A stretch of DNA of 64,000 nucleotides from Maylandia zebra (GCF_041146795.1 NC_135170.1:388826-452825); one strand, 5' to 3'. Shown: positions 34,601 through 47,441, numbered from the stretch's first letter. Notes: generated from the letters alone by a model not told the origin. A program made the numbers and translations.

Positions 34601-36182
34601 CAGCAGTGTGGAGAGAAACTGGCCTCAAAACGGTTACAAATGATCCACAAGCATGAAGGAACAACACGAATGTGTGCAGGGATTTGTGTGTAACCTGACG
34701 ACTCACAGGCGCATGCTTCAATCCATACAAATGCAGAGCATTTATCATTCCCCCTTAATAATAAAAGCTTCATATAGAAACGTGCATTCTTTTTGTCTGA
34801 TGATCTGAAACATCTCAGTGTTACACCGGGACACAGCTTACATCTGTGGATCTGTGCAAAGCTAGCAGCGTGAACCTCGTGCATGCAACGTGACGTGTGC
34901 GTATGGGGCGACTCGTGCACACATATTCAAAGTTTTGTACGTGAGCAGGAGGGACGTTAGGCGTAGTTTCAGACATCGGCATGAACAGAAAGCTTATTCA
35001 GAGAAAACGATCCAGCTACTGAAGCTAAACTTCTTCTGTGGTGTGTAAATGATTGGTTTCAGGTTCGGGTAAAAGCTTTACGTGTGCTCACACTGCTTTG
35101 CATTTGTGTGTGTGGACTGAAGCGTGTGCTTGTGAGTCCTCAAACCCCACACACATTTGTAACCTTTTGAGCCAACTTCCTCAGCTTCTCTTCAGCTTGA
35201 TTCTGCTGCAGGAAAAGGTGCCGGTGCTGTGGAGGACGCCACGGTTACTCAAAGGTCCTGGAGAGGCTGCTTCTTGATCCTTCCTCGCTCTTCAGTTTGC
35301 TCACCAGCCTCTTGTCAGGCGGATGCTGCTGCTACTGCTACATTTTTCGTTTAAAAAAAACAAACAAACAAAAAACTATCCAACCACATCTGCTTCTAAG
35401 TGAGAAACTGCTCAGGCCTCGGTGCGTACTCTGGGAGCACTCTCTCTGATTTTGTGGTTAACAAGACTGGAGCAGCACAGGGTCAGTCAGTCACCTCAGA
35501 TCTGAAATATGCCGCCTGCAGACGTTCTCTGGCAGCAGCTGGCTGGAAGCGTCATTGGTCAGAATCGGGAGGCGTCTGAGTCGATGAGGGACAGGAAGTG
35601 ACTGAACAAACTGCTCTCCAGCACAGCTCCTCCCTCACACTGACTCCTCCTGTTCTCTATAAAGCTGTATAATGTACAGATCATTCAGTGACAGCTAAAT
35701 GCTCCGGTCCTCTCTCTGTGTGGCTGTTTTCTTGGACTTACAGTGTACTGAATATTTCTGAATGTAATCTGAACTACTTTCTTACACGGTGCCAGTCTTA
35801 CTGTGTCTGCAAAGCTGTCAGTCAAACGTTCTTCGCGGTGTCATTATGGGCTGTTGTGTGCAGGAGAACAGGTTGAATACTCACCTTTCTCTCCAGCCGC
35901 TCTTCACGGGTCTCTGCTCTTGTCGGAGGCGGGGCATCTCTCGGGTCCTGGTCAGAGAAAGGAGATATTTAACAGGACTAATGCGGGACGGAAGAAGAAG
36001 GGCTAACCAAAGCGCACAGAAGACTTTACATTCACCTCGAAATGTCTGATGAACGGGGCGATCCCACTGTAGGGCTGATTGTGGTGCTTTTCGTGGGGTA
36101 ACTTCACCAGCTGAGGTAGGAAAGGTATTGGGTCCCGTGGAGCAAAGAGGGCCAGGAGGTTGGGTGGTAGGAACTGCGTCAT
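27903..36182 (-). CDS. snrnp70: U1 small nuclear ribonucleoprotein 70 kDa (U1-70K)
   Basis: Binds stem-loop I of U1 snRNA and helps the U1 snRNP recognise 5' splice sites in the nucleus. Nine coding exons: 36036-36182, 35885-35947, 33923-33977, 33770-33834, 33605-33667, 31775-31856, 28969-29070, 28708-28807, 27903-28626; all phases join, giving 466 residues (human about 437). The start [18 protein letters not shown] is the conserved N-terminus. The RRM spans roughly residues 103-180 with RNP2 LFVARVNY and RNP1 [10 protein letters not shown]. After [15 protein letters not shown] comes an RD/RE/RS-rich tail in the last exon, ending in [15 protein letters not shown], like the ENGYLMEAAPE end of human U1-70K. 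ATG sits at 36180-36182 after a non-coding first exon. Intron 6 (29071-31774) holds a likely poison exon. Confidence 0.97.
30783..30900 (-). other. snrnp70: Candidate snrnp70 poison (NMD) cassette exon
   Basis: In the intron after the exon ending at 31775, a 3' splice site (CATTGCCACTGCAG) and a 5' splice site (ATGG|GTAAGATT) bound 118 nt. Joined to the preceding exon (...CAC T), it reads Ser-Ala-Asn-Leu-stop (TGA 30889-30887), and 118 is not a multiple of three, so inclusion destroys the U1-70K frame before the RRM is complete. In another frame an ATG at 30887 opens 33 codons (MAIGQSW...DDDGYD...YYHSS) closing with TGA just three bases before the donor. Mammalian SNRNP70 is known to splice in an exon with a premature stop, so a conserved autoregulatory exon is the best reading. 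Not tested against transcripts. Confidence 0.65.
31463..31618. repeat. Compound (CA)n minisatellite in snrnp70 intron 6
   Basis: Long CA runs broken by three copies of GCACGTTCTCACAC (starting near 31464, 31522 and 31560). In the snrnp70 transcript it becomes a long UG repeat about 160 nt beyond the 5' splice site at 31775. Confidence 0.95.
31927..32400 (+). mobile_element. Tc1/mariner transposase relic
   Basis: The plus frame 31927-32163 includes [14 protein letters not shown]...FLEHDNQF, matching the QQDNAPCH...EHDNEF block of Tc1-like transposases, then breaks up with stops. It lies in snrnp70 intron 5, opposite to the gene. Confidence 0.5.
32560..32840. repeat. MITE-like interspersed repeat
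   Basis: GGCATCCAAACAGCCCTTTCCC, ACTACCAGCTTGGCTCAACT and GACAATCGAGTACCAGC resemble degraded copies of a short fish DNA repeat, possibly related to 6228-6390. Ends unresolved. Confidence 0.35.
34225..34503 (+). mobile_element. Tc1-like DNA-binding domain relic
   Basis: The plus frame reads [14 protein letters not shown]...[18 protein letters not shown], the paired helix-turn-helix of Tc1 transposases (family pattern: RG-I-L...VPKSTV-SII-W...G). The following bases to about 34700 contain Cys/His fragments without a clear fold. In snrnp70 intron 2. Confidence 0.5.
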
Positions 36183-36515
36183 TTTTCACCTATTGCAACA
36201 ACAGGGGGATCACTTCATTGACGCTTATATGCTGGTCAATCCGGGCATTAAAGCAAGCACGCGACAGCCCCAAGAGCGGAAGTTCTCGGTACATGCTAAC
36301 TGTTGTCCTGATTACGACGACACTCCTACAACCATAAGGCTAGCACGCGTTTCATTTTCACCCAACATCTTCCTTAACTTACAAACAGCACGGCAACGAT
36401 ATCTGAAATGTACGCGCTAACAGCTTTTACTTTAAGTCCTATCGACTTGTTTAGCGCTTAATTGAGCCTTTCGAATTAGCCACCAAGCTCACTATGCTAA
36501 CATGCGGAGTCTTAC

Positions 36516-36760
36516 CTTCTCTCCTCCAGCGTTTAGCAAATTTCAGATCATGTAGCAGAAGAAGAAGCGCGAGATCAGGTAGACCAGGTCCTTTGTGACA
36601 AACTTACTTCGACTGAAGGAGATAATATACTTGGATCTATTAGTAACAAGAATCTGATCTTCAGGGTACCCACAGCGTGCAGCGGCGACAAATAGCTAAC
36701 TGTGTCGAGTTCGCAAATAAAATGGCGGGATGCCGCAAAATAACGACAATTGTCGTAAAA
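36516..36760 (-). promoter_or_regulatory. snrnp70: snrnp70 non-coding first exon and promoter
   Basis: A donor (GAGAGAAG|GTAAGAC) at 36516/36515 on the minus strand can join the acceptor (TTGCAATAG) just above 36189, placing the ATG 8 bases into exon 2. Upstream sequence is TATA-less with CG-containing stretches. The exact transcription start is unknown. Confidence 0.55.
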
Positions 36761-39060
36761 CGAATCGTTCAGGAAATGCGTTGAGTCGACATTATGATAT
36801 TGTTCGGAGTGTTTATGAAGGAAAACAAAGTCAAATAGGGTGTTAATGTTTTATTAAACTTGTGTAAGCAATATATACATAAATTTCGTTTTTTAAGACC
36901 AAACCAACCCTACACTGGAAAAACGATTTAAACTTGTTGGTTAAATCTTTGACTTTAGTTAAAAAAAACTGCATTTTTGTTTACTTTTTGGAAGACTTTG
37001 ATTTAGTGAGTTAATACTCTGTTAACCTTTATGATTCCGTCTTTATATCTTTATTTTCTTTGTACAAAGTTTGCTAATTGGTACGAAGTTTATATTTTCT
37101 GAATGAATAATATATGGTGCATAACTTGATTTTGCTAATAAAAAAAGTTTTGAGTCGACATTAATTTATGAAAAGAAAGACACACCCTCTGACTCTTCAC
37201 AGCCTTTTGTAGCGTATGAGACAAAGCGATTGTTGTTCCAGAAAAAGTCCAAAATAACTGGATCGTTTTGGTTCCTTTGAAGATATAACCAACAAAGTCA
37301 TGGATAGAGCCTGAAACGAAGCTACGACGGAATATTAGAGCTACTTTAAAAATCAAGTCAAAATATGCAGATTACAGTTGTTTCAAAACAAACCGCCAAT
37401 AATTCATTTGTATTGTGCATTAATAAAATAATAACTTCACTCCCCGTCGGATTGTACAGCCCGATCCGGCGGGGAGGTGTGGGAAGCGGTCGGGCGCGCC
37501 ACTTCCGGCTCTGCTCTCTCCTCTCTGTCACCTTTTCTATCCCTTTGAAGAACTGAGGCTCCATAAATGCTAAAGAGGTATTATTTGTCAGTTGCAGTGA
37601 ATAGAAAATAAACTGTAGGAAACTAAGCAGAAGAAAGAAGAAGAAACATAACATTTTAACATAAACCAGTGACACTCTGGGGCCTGATCAACCCTGGCTC
37701 GGCCTCCTTGGATGAGGGTGTCTAGTAGTGATGGGATTTCCGGCTCTTTTTAGAGAATCGGCTCTTTCTTTTCGTTCTGTTGGGGACACCTAGCCTGGCA
37801 CGGCACGTGCCTTCCAGATGAGCTGGAGCCGGTCAAACAGATGTGTGGTAAACGCTTCCGCCAAACCAGGAAGTAAACACTGGATATTCTGTTTGTGTGG
37901 CCACATTTAAACAGTTCGTCATTCTTGTTGCTCTTGACCAATAAAATATTAAAGTTTCCAGCCAACTACTGCCCCCTTGTGGCCAAGCGCCAAGCCTACA
38001 GGCAGCTTGACTTCATTAGGTCGGGCGCGTTTAGCTCCCATTTCATTCACGTTACATTTGTAACTTTCAGGGTTTCACATTCTTGTGTCTTTCAAATAAA
38101 CTAGTAAACTAAATGAAATGGTTGTATTTCTTTTTAGCTTACGCTGGTAAGAAATGTCCAATTACACACATGAAGTTCTAGAAAATGCCACTCTTATTGG
38201 TTAAGATGATTTTAGAATTCATTTTATTCCATAACAAAGAAATGTGTTTTGGACAAATATTACACACTAATATTTGACTATTGTTGTAACATCACATCCT
38301 GTTAGTGTAGTCTGCCTGTGTCTGTTCTCTGCACAGGAATTCAACTTGGAAAATGACGTGTTAGTGGATTGTGTGTGCATTTATGTAACGAAGGTCACGT
38401 GGGACCATCGTGTAGTGTTTATTAAGAACAGCTGGGGCCAAAATAGATAAGCGATCGACACAGCTGGCCAGAGTTTGTAGTTATATACTGTCTGTTATAT
38501 TATTATAGTTTAGTCTACAGGCTGTGTCCAAGTTCAGGGGCTGCAGCCTTTGAAGGACCCTGCCCAGTCTGAGGGTGGTTAAACTGGACGGTCTAGCCTG
38601 CGACGTGAGGCTCCAGCAGCAGCTACAGCTGTGGTAGACGGTCAAGAAAGTCCTGAACAGTCTCTCTATGAACAGAAACACTGACAGAGAGCAGACAAAA
38701 TAAATAATACAATGTTTACCAGTGTTAAGCAACATTTATAGTGTGTTGGTCATTTTATAAAGAGACTGAGTATAACTGTCAGTCTCAGTAACATGCACAG
38801 AATACACAATAAAAGAAGTGAGAAATCAGCAGTGACCAACAGCCTACAAGCTGCCTGTAAAGACACAGGGACGCAGTACTTCTGTTTAGTATTGTTTAAC
38901 TCCTTTGGGTGTGCAGCTGGGTATCACGTCTCCTCTCAGTCTGGATGTTGATATAAAGGAGAGGAGAAACATTTAATTCAATACTATTAAAAAAGGTCCT
39001 GTAATTAGTCCCACCATTGAGACACTTCTAACAAATCCAACCAACAAAAACTAAGAACTA
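36761..39060. other. Intergenic region between scaf1 3' end and snrnp70 5' end
   Basis: No gene supported. About 37440-37530 is CG-rich (CCCGATCCGGCGGGG, CGGGCGCGCC, CACTTCCGG with an ETS-type core) and could be a promoter-like remnant. About 37724-37990 resembles a hAT MITE (TAGTAGTGATGGGA, CCGGCTCTTTTTAGAGAATCGGCTC). The rest is AT-rich and unassigned. Confidence 0.4.
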
Positions 39061-39080
39061 GCCCCTTGACAAAGGTAGGA

Positions 39081-39086
39081 TTTATT
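39081..39086 (-). terminator. scaf1 polyadenylation signal
   Basis: AATAAA on the minus strand (TTTATT on plus), 259 bases past the stop at 39345-39347. Confidence 0.55.
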
Positions 39087-39344
39087 GCAGGGTTCAATCT
39101 GGGACTGAATTAGCTCACGAGTGTCTAGACAGGATCTACTTACTGAACCTTGAGTTCATGATACATTTGGAAAGGAATATTTACAACATGATTACAGCGA
39201 TGAGGATACATACTTCTACATGAAAGTATAGACAAGGGAAGGTACGGAAACAATAAAATTAGGCAATGACAATCAGCGAACTGCTCACGTATTGAGTAGA
39301 TTGTGGCAAAGGTGGAACATCCCCCCCCACCCAAAAGTCTTGTA

Positions 39345-42300
39345 TTAGGCAGAGGGATGCAGGGCTCCTGGCTCCCTGTCATCCCTTTCTTCCTCGTCCA
39401 TTTTGCGCCCGTGTTTACGGAAGTATTTGTAGCGCTGAACATACAGCTTCACAAGGTTGCTGACTTTGACTGGGTTGATTTCTCCAGTGCGGCTGTGGCA
39501 GATCTAAGACAAAGACACAGTGTGATTAAACAGTAACAACTCAGAACACAAGTACAGAGCTTCATTTATGGACGCACAGATCAGACATTTTGACTAGATG
39601 CTGGTCCAATCCCATCATAAAAGCTCCAATGAAAGAGCAGGACGATCCACTCAGGTGCACTGAGTGGCAGCTGATAGCTAGCATAGCAAAGAGAAAGCTA
39701 ACAGTAGAGGGTCAGCAGTTACAAAGTACTCCACGCCCGTGACACCAACAGCGTTCCTTTGTGTGTCTGCAGAGTGTGACTGTGTTCATGTGAGGCTGCA
39801 TGAATGAAATGCACACATGGTGAGTCTTTGTTCTTACGTTCTCTGGACGAGCTGCCATCGTGCTTTTACTGCTCGTGATTAAAAAACCTGATGCAACCTT
39901 ATTTCACCTCACCTTTCTCTGGCCACTGAGGACATGTGTGCAGGTGTGTGCTTATAGGAAAATCAGAAGAATAGACTCGTGCCAGTGTGGATGAATACAA
40001 GCTGATCTGAGACTAATGCAAATAAACTATGCTAATAATGTCAATATTCATATATTAGTCTTAATTATTCTTAATTCATATTATTTTACTGATAAATACC
40101 AATTCACTAAATGTACATTATTGCATTTATTTGTTAATGTAGTACACAAAGGTACCAGGCTCTCAGTGGAAACATCCATAGTTTTATTGTAGAAATGCTG
40201 CATGTTGTAGCCACACTGTCAACTTGACGCTGCTGTAGCGACAAAGTGCAAAGTCATCATGAGCCATGTGATATATAAGACAGTGCTACGTGTGTGGTTG
40301 GATTTGTGTGTGAAGGCTCACCTTATGCACTGCTTTCCTGAGGATGTCTTTGTATTCTTCCTTGTTGATGTCTTTGCGTTGGTAGTAAGGCTTGATCGCC
40401 AGCTTGACCTCCTCTACTGCCCGCTCCTGTGTATGCAGCTTCTTTAGGTACTGTGCAATTCAGGTAAGAATCATGTTAAATAAAGGAACCCACACAAACA
40501 ACACAGCAAATACAAAAAGGCCACAGCTAAACCCAGGGGGTGAAGCAGGACCACTGCTAAGCCCCGTCCCACCAGCACAGGCTTGTTCAGCCTGGAGGGC
40601 ACACTGCTCTCATCAGGAAGTTCAAGTTTACCTTATCCGGGTCTTTGCTCTCATTGTCCCATCCAGTGTCACTAGAACTCCCAGACACACCTGTCATCCC
40701 CACAGGTACGATGGAGGGTGGAGTCTGAGCGCATCCACCAGCTAATGACGGGTGCAGATGTGAAGGTGGGGTTTTAGTGCAGCTAACCAATGGGAGGGAG
40801 CCGTGCAGAATGAACTGGGCTGGGCTCAGTCCAGGAGGTGGGGGGAGAGAGGGAGGGGGAGGAATTTGTAAGGATGAAGAGGAAGAGGACGCCGAGGGAG
40901 TGAGAACATGCTGCTGGGACTGGTTCTGATTGGCCTGTGAGAGCATCTGCACGTGAGAAAGGAGACAAACGAGTCGACGGTCATTCAAACAACAACAGGA
41001 TCATCATTTCAAAAAGGCTGCACACAGCAAGGTCCCACTCTAGCACAGTGTGTGTGAGTGGCCTCCTAAGAACGTGCGCTAAAATGTTCCTCCCCACTGC
41101 AGATGAATGAAGCTCCACTGAGTCACCTGGCTGGTTGCTTGAATGAACTCTTGTGCTTTGGCTCTGCTGGCAATATTGGCCTCTTCCATTTTGAAGAGCA
41201 GAGCAGTCACTGTGAGAAACAACAGACTGTTTAGGGAAACAGACTGACAAACACACACAATCATGTTTTATAACAGGGCAGCATGATCTTTAAAACTAGA
41301 GATGCATTCATATGATTGTCTAAAAGATTAAAACAGTGCTGCACAGCCCGTGCTGCCCTCGGACACAAACTGTACTGTCAGTCTACACTTTACCAGAAGC
41401 CTGGAAAATACTCCGACAGCGACCAGCAACATGTGGAAAATTTGAACCTGTCCTAAGTTTACCCCCCGTCCCTTCTGATAGGTTGTCCCATGAAGGAAAG
41501 AAGTGCTGCTGCTGTCAAAGCTCTTCTGGTCGCCTCTTTGCTGCCACTGTGTCACACATGCTCCCTCATGCACACATCTACTTTGATTAATCTGTAAGTT
41601 ACTGTCAAATGTCCAACAGCATTAAAAAAGTGTTCTGATGATGTTTAAGTGCAAAGGTGAGTGAAATGCTGGTGCAGTAACTCTTCATTTTCTCCACAAC
41701 ACTAAGAACTACTTCAGTAATCTCATACACTTAGGTCGATGTGAAGAAATGCTAGTAACAGCAAAACCCTGTCAGTGACAACCTGGTTCAAATAGGAGAG
41801 ACCATGTGACCCAACTCTGCACCCACTAAATGCCCAGCTGTGCACACTACTAACAGTTTAGTCTCTGCGTTTGAATAATGTGCCTTCTCTGCATAGGGAG
41901 AGTCAACTTACATGCTAAGACACCTCCGGTTGTGCAGTCCACCCCAGTCTGGAGACTCCAAGGAAGAGTGGGTGCAGGAGCTGGAGGGGGAGGAGGCAGC
42001 GGCTTACCAGCAGATGAAGAGGACACAGATGAGGATGGGTCAGAAGAAGACAGAGGTAGAGCCAGGGAAGGGAGACCACAGACGGTTGAGGACAAGGAAG
42101 AAGGCGAGCCCAGAGATTTTGACAGATCATCCTGACTTGGCAGCTTGGCCGTGGGCAGGGCGCTGCTGAGACCAGCTCCTTGTGAGGGGGCCAGGTTGGA
42201 AGGACTGGATGCTGGTTGTGTAGGACTCGGCTGTTTTGGACAGTCCTCAGTTAAGAAAGAAGGATCTGGAGTCTTACAGCTGCTGTCTACAGTTTGAGAG

Positions 42301-45300
42301 TCTGGTGAAGACTCCCTGGTGTCCCGCAACGATGGTGCAACAGGTGGCGGAGGGGTCTGAGGAGGTGACGAGGATGGTGGGAGCACACTAGTGGAGGAGG
42401 ATGTGGACGAGGAGGAAGAGCAGGGTGCGGGGCCAGCTTGGCCAATATGTGGACTGACCGACTTGCTCGCATCTCCAACGCCTGACTGAACATCTAAGGA
42501 GACACCCCCACCCCAGGCTTCGGACATGACTTTAGTTTGGCTGCTGCCTCCGGCGGCCAACCCCGCTGCTTCGGCCTTTTCTCTCGTCTTCTTGGCCAGG
42601 CGGCGGCGCCGCTTTGTTACCAGAGAGGATGAAGGGGAGGAAGCTGAGGAGGAAGTGGATGTAATGGAGCTGGGTTTTGCTTTCTTGGATTTCAGTCCTG
42701 CAGGACCGGTCAGCGATGATGGCGGTGCGGATAGACCGCTGCGTTTTCCCATACTGACCAGGTCTTTACTCCGCCCACCCAGTGACAGTGGTTCTGAACA
42801 AGGTTTCAGAAAAGGTGACCTGCTTTCATTGTCCCTGCAGAACACAACTGCAATTGAGCCACCCACCACAGACCCCCCAGTACTGCCTGCTGCACCACCT
42901 GGGCCGAGAAGGTCCATGTTCAGTTTTCCAGAGCCAACCGAAGACCCCGTGGTACTGCTTACGCCTTCGCGCACCAGAACCGACACTTTAGACTGAAGCT
43001 TACCTTTCTGACTAGCACCACCTTCTTTCTTGGACTTCCCAGAGCGACTCGTGTCTTTTCTGCTCTCCTTGTCCCGATCTTTGTCTTTTTTGATCTTCCT
43101 GGTTCGCTTTGCTGATGGGAAGCCAGGGGAAACAGAGGCAGATCCGGAAGAGACCATCAGTGAAGAGAGGCATTTGCTTTTGGTTGTACTGGCAGGAGCC
43201 GAAGCTTCAGAGCGGGCAATTTTCTTTAATGTGCGAGATTTCTTTTTGGGTTCATGTCCAGTCTTGGGCGTAGCTGCAGCTTTAGGGCTGGGGACGGGAG
43301 CCTCTGGAGGCAGAGCAGCAGGGGGCGTGTCCTCCAAAGATGGGTAGTCTGAGTCTAAAGCTTCACCATCCAAAGACAACACATCAATCTCCAGTTTGTC
43401 TGAATAGCGGTCTGACTCATAGCTGTGATACCTGGGAGGCGAGAGCGACTGCGATCGGCTCTGACAACTGCCTTGTTTCCCTGCCTCTCCAGCTGAATGC
43501 CATTTTCTCTTCTTTTTACAGGGCTTGTCGGAGTCCTTTGTGGCTCTTCCAGGAGAGGATGGGGTAAGTCTCGGAGACCCGGGAACGGTGGTGGTCGTAG
43601 TGGTGGTTGTGACCGTAATGGTTCGCTTAATAGCGAAGAGGTCAGACCCACTGAGGTCTTGGATGGACGGAGGTATGACGGGACGACCGTCTCGTCTCCT
43701 ATCCCTGTCACGTTCCCTTTCTCTGTTGCCTTCTCTCTTTTCTCTGCTTCTTTTGGACCGCTCTGAAATGCCTCGCTCTCTGCTCCTTGAATGATGTTTT
43801 CCCTTCCTTTCCTTCTCCCTCTTTCTGGAGCTAAAATCTTCATCCCGTCCATCTCGCCTGTGGCTACTGATGCGATTGTGTTCCCTCCCTCTGTCGGTGT
43901 CTCTGTCCCGATCTCCAGTCCGGCTCCGGTGTTTATCCCTTTCCCTCTCTTTGTGCCTTTCTTCAGACAGGCTGGAAAGCGACCATCTGGTGTGGCCATC
44001 TCTTCTTGAAGAATTGCAGGACCGTGAAGTCTCTGGGCTGCTGTGCCATCTTTTCTTCCTCTTCCGACTGCTGCTCCTGCTGCTCCTTCTGCCTTTATCC
44101 TCTTTGCCCATCTTTTGCGCCTTTTTCTTGTTCGACTCCTGAGCCCACTCTTTGCCTTTCCTTCTCTTTTTTCTTCTAATCTCCTTTTCTCCGTCTTTTC
44201 TATCTTTGCTTTTTTGCTGGCTGTGGCCCTTGGAGCTTTTGGAGGACTTGCAGCACTTGCCACCCTGATCTTCAGGAGGCGTTAAAGGGGACGAGGATGT
44301 AGAGGTTGGAGGATGAGAAGGAGGCGGTGGTGGTGGTGGTGGCGGCGGCTGGGGAGAGCAGGGTGAAGAAGCAGGAAAGGAGAGATATCGTTCCTTCCTT
44401 CTGCTGACCAGCTTCCTTCTCAGATCCTCTACTCCTACCACAGGCTCATCCTTGAGCTCGCTGTCTACTTCCCAGCTGCCCTCTGTGCAAACGGACACAA
44501 AGCCATCCCCATCTAGCACTCGGAAGATTCGCTCTGGCTTTGACCCAAAGAAGGAGATGCTGGGAGAACTCAGGGGGAGGGTTTCCTCTACAGGTCTCTT
44601 ACTGCTCCCATCTCTTTCAATGGCTCCAACTATCTCGCCCTCCTCTATCTCAGAGTGATCTGAATCAGCTTTCATGGTGCTACAGTCCACCCTCCTCCTC
44701 AGAGGGAGCTGAGTGCTCAGACAGGCGCTTGGAAGGTCAGTGAAGGTGTCTGTGGAATCTGGAGGTTCCTCCACCTTCTCCTTTTCTTCTCTTATAGTGT
44801 TTCTCTTCAGTACCCTTGCTTTGCCACTCTCATCATCAACATCTGACGCTGGGGAACCCGTGGGGTCAAAAGGATCGTATTTCTCCCCTTCCCCCACCTC
44901 CTTCATCTCAGTTCCTTCTTTTGCTCCATTATTTGGATTGAAAGGATTGTACATCACCCTTTTCCTCTCCTGTTTTTCACAGTCAGCACTTTGTTGCATT
45001 AAAGTGTGAGGCAAACAGTCTGAGGAAGCGGTACTGCATGTAGGTTTGGAGAGAGACTGCGTAGCTATAGAGGCAGAGCTGGAGGAAACCCTGGCTCTCT
45101 CTGTTCCATTGAATTGGCTTTTTACATGGCTGGGATAAACTGATGTGTTGGCACATATAGAGGAGGATGTAGACAATGGAGAAGATGGACCGGTTGAAGG
45201 AGATGATGCAGAAAACGAAGGTGAGTAGGAAGGAGGGCTCTTTGAGGTCTCTTCAACTCCACCTGGGGAAGAGAAGGCCCTAGGCCTCCTTCTGAAGCCT

Positions 45301-45320
45301 GATGCCAAAGTCAAGTCCAT
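39345..45320 (-). CDS. scaf1: SR-related CTD-associated factor 1
   Basis: A nuclear SR-like protein that binds the phosphorylated CTD of RNA polymerase II. Coding exons: 41912-45320, 41127-41209, 40632-40946, 40322-40450, 39345-39503; phases agree and give about 1364 residues (human about 1312). Family landmarks in order: [32 protein letters not shown], a long KR/RS/RD-rich stretch, [68 protein letters not shown]. The small exons encode [40 protein letters not shown] and [10 protein letters not shown], the conserved C-terminal module. Low-complexity runs include eight Thr after the TITV and a run of about ten Pro. I chose the Met at 45318-45320, inside an exon opened by the CCCACCAG acceptor at 45332; the human N-terminal extension was not found upstream, so the start is uncertain. 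Confidence 0.93.
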
Positions 45321-46368
45321 GAGCCAGAAATACTGGTGGGTCAGAAAGTGAGGGAAGTAATACTGAGACACCTAGGGCGTGGCAGGTCACACCAGAAAAC
45401 AGGGCTCAGGAACCAACCTTGCAGGAAGAAAAGAACATGTGTCACTTTACGTTACAATATAATCCACGTGGAAAGGCTCCCTGGAGAGCCTACGATCCTG
45501 ACACATGAATATCATGGAGGATCCTCAGACTGTTTCTACAGTTGTGTTGTCAGAGTGAGGGCATGTCTTCAGTACAGAGAAACTAAGAAAAGACTGACTG
45601 AACAAATTTGAATGATATTATTGTTACAAAGAGCTAAATATGCATCTGCAGTCGGGACTCTGTTTGGAGTCCAGTCATATGAAACAGAAGACCCGAGCCA
45701 GTCTGAGGGGTCCGCCGAGCCCCACTGCGCTCTCACCAGGGTGAGCTGAGAGACGGCTGAAGGCAGCCGGAGGAGGAGTGGACCCCACACCGGATCAACA
45801 GACACATTTTTCAGTCCACGCTCACTGAACACAATCATTAAAAACTGCGCAGCACATGACTGCGTCTCTGTTGTTTACACGGTGGATTACACGTTACCGT
45901 CGTTCTCCTTCTGTTGGGATGCTTACGTGATTTCTGAGTTGTAAAAGAAGAGAACAATATATTTAGCTTCCATATCAGGGACTCACTTCTCAGTGCTTGT
46001 CACAGATAGCATTATCATTAGCTTTCCGTGGCTGGACAGCGCGTTGGTTGCTTTACAAAACATCTGTCCGCCTTGCGTTTTGACCATTAGCTTCATTATG
46101 TGTAATGCGGATTTGTCAGCGGTCGCACACTCGATTGATTATCAGACGCTAAAAATGTCTGGCGGCAGATTTTCAGTTACCCATGCAGCTAATTAGCTTA
46201 GCGCAGCTAGCAAGGAGAGCAGTATGTTGATGGGTTCCCTTCATGCCGGTCGCCTTCTGTCTCAGGCCAAAGCCACCGCTTCACATCTACTGGCTGTTAC
46301 TTTGTCAGACATTCAGTCAAACCACGAAATTAGACATATGCTGCTTTTTGTGGTGTTTAAATACGTAC

Positions 46369-46440
46369 CAGGGTTTAAAACGGGTCTGTTCCACCAGTCA
46401 CCGCCATCTTCCCTCCCGTGAAACCGGACGACAAAGAATG
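46369..46440 (-). promoter_or_regulatory. scaf1: scaf1 leader exon with YY1-type initiator and short uORF
   Basis: On the minus strand a CG-containing stretch leads to GGGAAGATGGCGG, the classic YY1/initiator core of TATA-less promoters. The exon ends at a donor CCCTG|GTACGT (46369/46368). The ATG in the motif (46407-46405) opens a 10-codon frame ending TAA at 46377-46375, a candidate upstream ORF. Joining this leader to the exon at 45332 is inferred. Confidence 0.5.
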
Positions 46441-47441
46441 ATGGGAAACGGAGTGAATATCAGGTGGTGCGAAAGAGCCGCACACGTCATTAAAGTTGCC
46501 TTTGAGGTGCCGTGCTCGCGACACTGTTACACATTTTAACAGAACTACAAAGTGGCTTTTTAAAAAGTGTCTCTTTGTAACAACTAATTCATTTCTGCTG
46601 TGACTGGTTTACAGACAGCTGTCTGAAGTCTGCTGCCTAAACCCGGACTTATACTTCACTTCTACTTACTTCTCCCCAGGTAAAAACACCTGTTACTAAA
46701 GAAAGGAGACCGTAGCTGTTCAGCACATCCAGGCTCAGCTGGCTTTGAACATCACCCGTCCACCCAGTGTCTGTCCCAGCTGCCATAGAGCCCGGACAGG
46801 CCATCCACCTGCTGCAGGGCTAACACTCATATGTACACTTGTGATGATGACCATGCATGTTTTTGGACTGCAATAGCACAGTGGCGTGAACAGAAAGAAC
46901 CCACACAGACATAAGAACTTGCTGTCCAGTATGGCCACAGCAGTGCGGGGAGGTTTTTTCCTCATATCTTTAGAATATAATTTCACATGAAAAAACTTTT
47001 TTTAAATACTAACCTTGCTGCCTTTTCTTAGGATTGTTTCTCCTTTTAGCTCTTCAGTAAAACACGCATTGCTGTGACATGACAAACAAACATGTTCGTA
47101 TTAAACGCACAGGTCAGTTGTTGGGTTGGTGCAGGAACAAATGAGAGAAGTGTTGGGTTACCCACATCTCTTAATTTGTCAGCAGCGTGTATGCAGACCA
47201 GTGGTAAAACACCACGCGTGTGCATAACTGAAACACCACAGACTGCACTGTGGCTGAGACAGAGCCCAGTGTTTCTGTGCAGAGTGTCTGAAGTGGACCA
47301 GCACACTCCTAACACCTGTGCAAAGCTACTACAGAAACAGACTTCACACATCAAACAACCACACAAAGCCATTTAACACAAGCAACATGAACACTGCTGT
47401 CACAGATACACTATTTAACACATTAGTTGCCATTGTCTAAC
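46441..47441. other. Intergenic region between abcc6-like 3' end and scaf1 5' end
   Basis: No exon, RNA or repeat could be supported. It is likely to include the scaf1 upstream promoter. Confidence 0.4.

Noticed and set aside
34361-34700. Possible C2H2 zinc-finger gene (Cys/His pattern around residues 60-95)
   Set aside because: Spacing does not match C2H2 fingers, it follows a decayed Tc1 domain, and no splice partners were seen.
43355-44263. 302-codon minus-strand frame overlapping scaf1
   Set aside because: A shifted frame of the same exon; the family motifs (IKRTITV, EEGEIV) are in the 1173-codon frame, not here.
42526-44285. Several plus-strand open frames of 80-156 codons
   Set aside because: All lie opposite the large scaf1 exon and reflect its low-complexity composition.
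45321-45371. ORF start at 45371 as the scaf1 initiator
   Set aside because: Residues before the Met at 45320 read through a likely 3' splice site (CCCACCAG at 45333-45340) and look intronic.
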